Assembly (NCBI GenBank): GCA_050012355.1
Contig: JBEKHI010000439.1
Location: 1 to 6,644 of the forward strand
Length of the DNA: 6,644 nt
Origin: JBEKHI01 sp050012355
GTDB taxonomy: Bacteria > Actinomycetota > Actinomycetes > Streptosporangiales > Streptosporangiaceae
Reading direction: 5' to 3'
Below, in pieces: positions 5,209 to 6,644 of the stretch; positions within the stretch are counted from its first letter, which is position 1, and each line of letters starts with the position of its first letter. The translations under genes were made by a program, and so were the position numbers. The notes under the pieces are model-generated. The model did not search any database and was not told the origin of the DNA. It was given only the letters and a program-made list of their open reading frames with translations.

Positions 5209-6644
5209 CTATATCCGGACTAGTTCCTTGACCGCGCGCTCGATGTCCTTGCTGCCTGGCAGCCACTGAGCCTCGAGGTTCGGGGCGTAGGGCGACGGGG
5301 TCGGGGGAGGGGCCACTCGCATTACCGGCGCGTCCAGTTTCCAGAATCCGTCCGATACGGCGATCGCGGCGATCTCGGCGCCGATGCCGAAGTCGGTCAC
5401 CCCCTCGTGGGCGATGAGCAGCCGGCTGGTCTTGGACAGGGATTCGAGGATCGTCGTCTTGTCTAGTGGCGCCACGGTCCGCAGGTCGATCACCTCGACG
5501 CTGATCCCGTGTCCGGCCAGGGACTCGGCCGCGGCCACCGCCTCGTGCACCATCCGTGAGACGCTCACGACGGTCGCGTCGGTGCCTTCACGGACGACCT
5601 TCGCCTTGCCGAGCGGCACGATGTAATCGGGCGCTGGCCGGGGGCCCTTGGCGCCGTAGAGCTGCCTGTTCTCGATGAACACGACCGGATTCGGGTCGCG
5701 GATGGCGGCCCGCAGCAGGCCGTAGGTATCGGCCGGGGTGGACGGCATGACAACGGTCAGGCCGGGGATGTGCGCCAGCAGCGCCTCCAGGCTCTGCGAG
5801 TGCTGGCTGCCGGACGACCGGCCGCCGCCGAACTGCGTCCGGATGGTCAGCGCCATCCGCGCCTTGCCGCCGGTCATGAACCGGAGCTTGGCGGCCTGGT
5901 TGAGTATCTGGTCGAAGCAGACACCAAGGAAGTCCAGGTACATGAGCTCCACGACCGGCCGCATGCCCGCCATGGCCGCGCCGACCGCGAGCCCCATGAC
6001 CGCGGTCTCGGAGATCGGCGTGTCGAGCAGCCGGTCCGGCCACCGGGCATGCAGCCCGCGAGTCAGGGTGAACACGTTGCCGCCCTTGCCGGCGTCCACG
6101 CCCGCGACGAACACGTCCGGGTCGGCCTCGAGCTCGTGCTCAAGCGCGAGCCGGACGGCGTCCATCGTCCGGAAGATCTCGGCGGTCTCGCCGGGCGGCT
6201 CGGGCTCGGCTATCGCGGGCCGCGGCGCGTACACCGACGCGCGCAGCACCTCGAAGTCCGGCCGCGGTGCCTGCCGCGCGACCTCGATGGCCGCCTCGAT
6301 CCTGGCCCGTATCCCGGCATCGATCCGGTCGATGCCGGCGGCCTCGACGCCGCCCTCGAGCAGCCGCCCGCGGACGATCGCGACGGGATCGCGGAGCTGC
6401 CAGTCCGACAGCTCGGCAGCGGACCGGTACCGCTGCGGATCGCCTTCGTAGTGCCCGTGCCACCGGTAGGTCGACGCCTCCACGAAGACCGGCCGGGCAC
6501 CGTCGCGGATCCGGCCGACGATATCCGACATCGCGGTGGCGACGTCCTCCACATCGTTGCCGTCGACGGAGACATACTCCAGCCCGTACCCGGCGGCCCG
6601 CGCGCTCAGCGGCACCGGGTGCTGGTCGGCGCTCGGCGAGAACT
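5209..6644 (-). CDS. Fused alpha/beta E1 component of a thiamine-diphosphate 2-oxoacid or acetoin dehydrogenase, 3' part
   Basis: The reading frame is open to the window edge, so the 5' end is missing; 477 whole codons are visible (counted here from the first). Residues 1 to about 137 are the C-terminal part of an E1 alpha chain: ARAAGYGLEYVSVDGNDV, then YRWHGH (59-64) with EGDPQRYR, the loop near the active site, then LRDPVAIVRGRL. After an Ala/Pro/Glu-rich linker (about 137-157) a complete E1 beta chain follows, including DTPISE (207-212; Glu212 is the cofactor-activating glutamate), AGMRPVVELMYLDF, SQHSQSLEA with active-site His281, and a transketolase C-domain ending PPTPSPYAPNLEAQ. It would decarboxylate a 2-oxoacid (or cleave acetoin) and pass the acyl group to a lipoyl E2 in the cytoplasm. 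Alpha and beta are normally separate genes; here no stop or frameshift separates them. Metabolic substrate (pyruvate, branched-chain, acetoin) cannot be told from this part. No E2 or E3 gene follows downstream; a hairpin does. Confidence 0.92.
   Translation of the reverse strand, partial: FSPSADQHPVPLSARAAGYGLEYVSVDGNDVEDVATAMSDIVGRIRDGARPVFVEASTYRWHGHYEGDPQRYRSAAELSDWQLRDPVAIVRGRLLEGGVEAAGIDRIDAGIRARIEAAIEVARQAPRPDFEVLRASVYAPRPAIAEPEPPGETAEIFRTMDAVRLALEHELEADPDVFVAGVDAGKGGNVFTLTRGLHARWPDRLLDTPISETAVMGLAVGAAMAGMRPVVELMYLDFLGVCFDQILNQAAKLRFMTGGKARMALTIRTQFGGGRSSGSQHSQSLEALLAHIPGLTVVMPSTPADTYGLLRAAIRDPNPVVFIENRQLYGAKGPRPAPDYIVPLGKAKVVREGTDATVVSVSRMVHEAVAAAESLAGHGISVEVIDLRTVAPLDKTTILESLSKTSRLLIAHEGVTDFGIGAEIAAIAVSDGFWKLDAPVMRVAPPPTPSPYAPNLEAQWLPGSKDIERAVKELVRI

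Noticed and set aside
5738..6451. 237-residue plus-strand frame
   Set aside because: It is antisense to the E1 fusion, Ser/Arg/Ala-rich and without motifs.
1..6644. tRNA or rRNA genes, CRISPR arrays, insertion sequences, riboswitches
   Set aside because: No cloverleaf-like, regularly spaced repeat, transposase or conserved leader sequence was seen; the gaps between genes are too short for most of these.

Overview
The window is very GC-rich, with G or C at most third codon positions, ATGA-type gene overlaps, TAnnnT -10 boxes right at start codons and a short lipoprotein. This points to a filamentous actinomycete. The genus cannot be fixed from this sequence.

Layout. A divergent promoter region (about 1041-1127) separates two operons. 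Leftwards run a polar-amino-acid-type ABC permease (60-1040) and, overlapping it by 4 bp, the first 21 codons of its ATPase (1-63, cut by the window edge). Rightwards run three consecutive luciferase-like flavin-dependent monooxygenase genes: a generic LLM enzyme (1128-2192), an NtaA/SnaA/DszA-family enzyme (2185-3528) and an MsnO8-family enzyme (3525-4619). They overlap by 8 and 4 bp, so they are almost certainly one translationally coupled operon. A hairpin just after 4619 is a plausible terminator. A small lipoprotein gene of unknown function (4593-5045, minus strand) converges on the operon and overlaps its last 27 bp. After a 163-bp intergenic stretch holding a strong hairpin comes the 3' part of a minus-strand gene for a fused alpha/beta E1 component of a thiamine-diphosphate 2-oxoacid (or acetoin) dehydrogenase (5209 to beyond 6644).

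How the genes may work together. An amino-acid-type ABC importer next to an NtaA-type (YtnJ/CmoJ-like) and an MsnO8-type (YtmO/CmoO-like) monooxygenase recalls the Bacillus subtilis ytm/cmo region for S-alkylated cysteine salvage. The inference is that this locus imports a small organosulfur or amino-acid-like compound and opens its C-S or C-N bond by FMN-dependent oxidation. No substrate-binding protein, flavin reductase or regulator lies in the window. The E1 gene and the lipoprotein look unrelated to that pathway.

The most notable features are the promoter geometry, where both divergent operons may be transcribed leaderless, with a dyad across the -10 box and start codon of the monooxygenase operon, and an unusual purine-rich segment in the permease N-terminus that looks like an inserted repeat.
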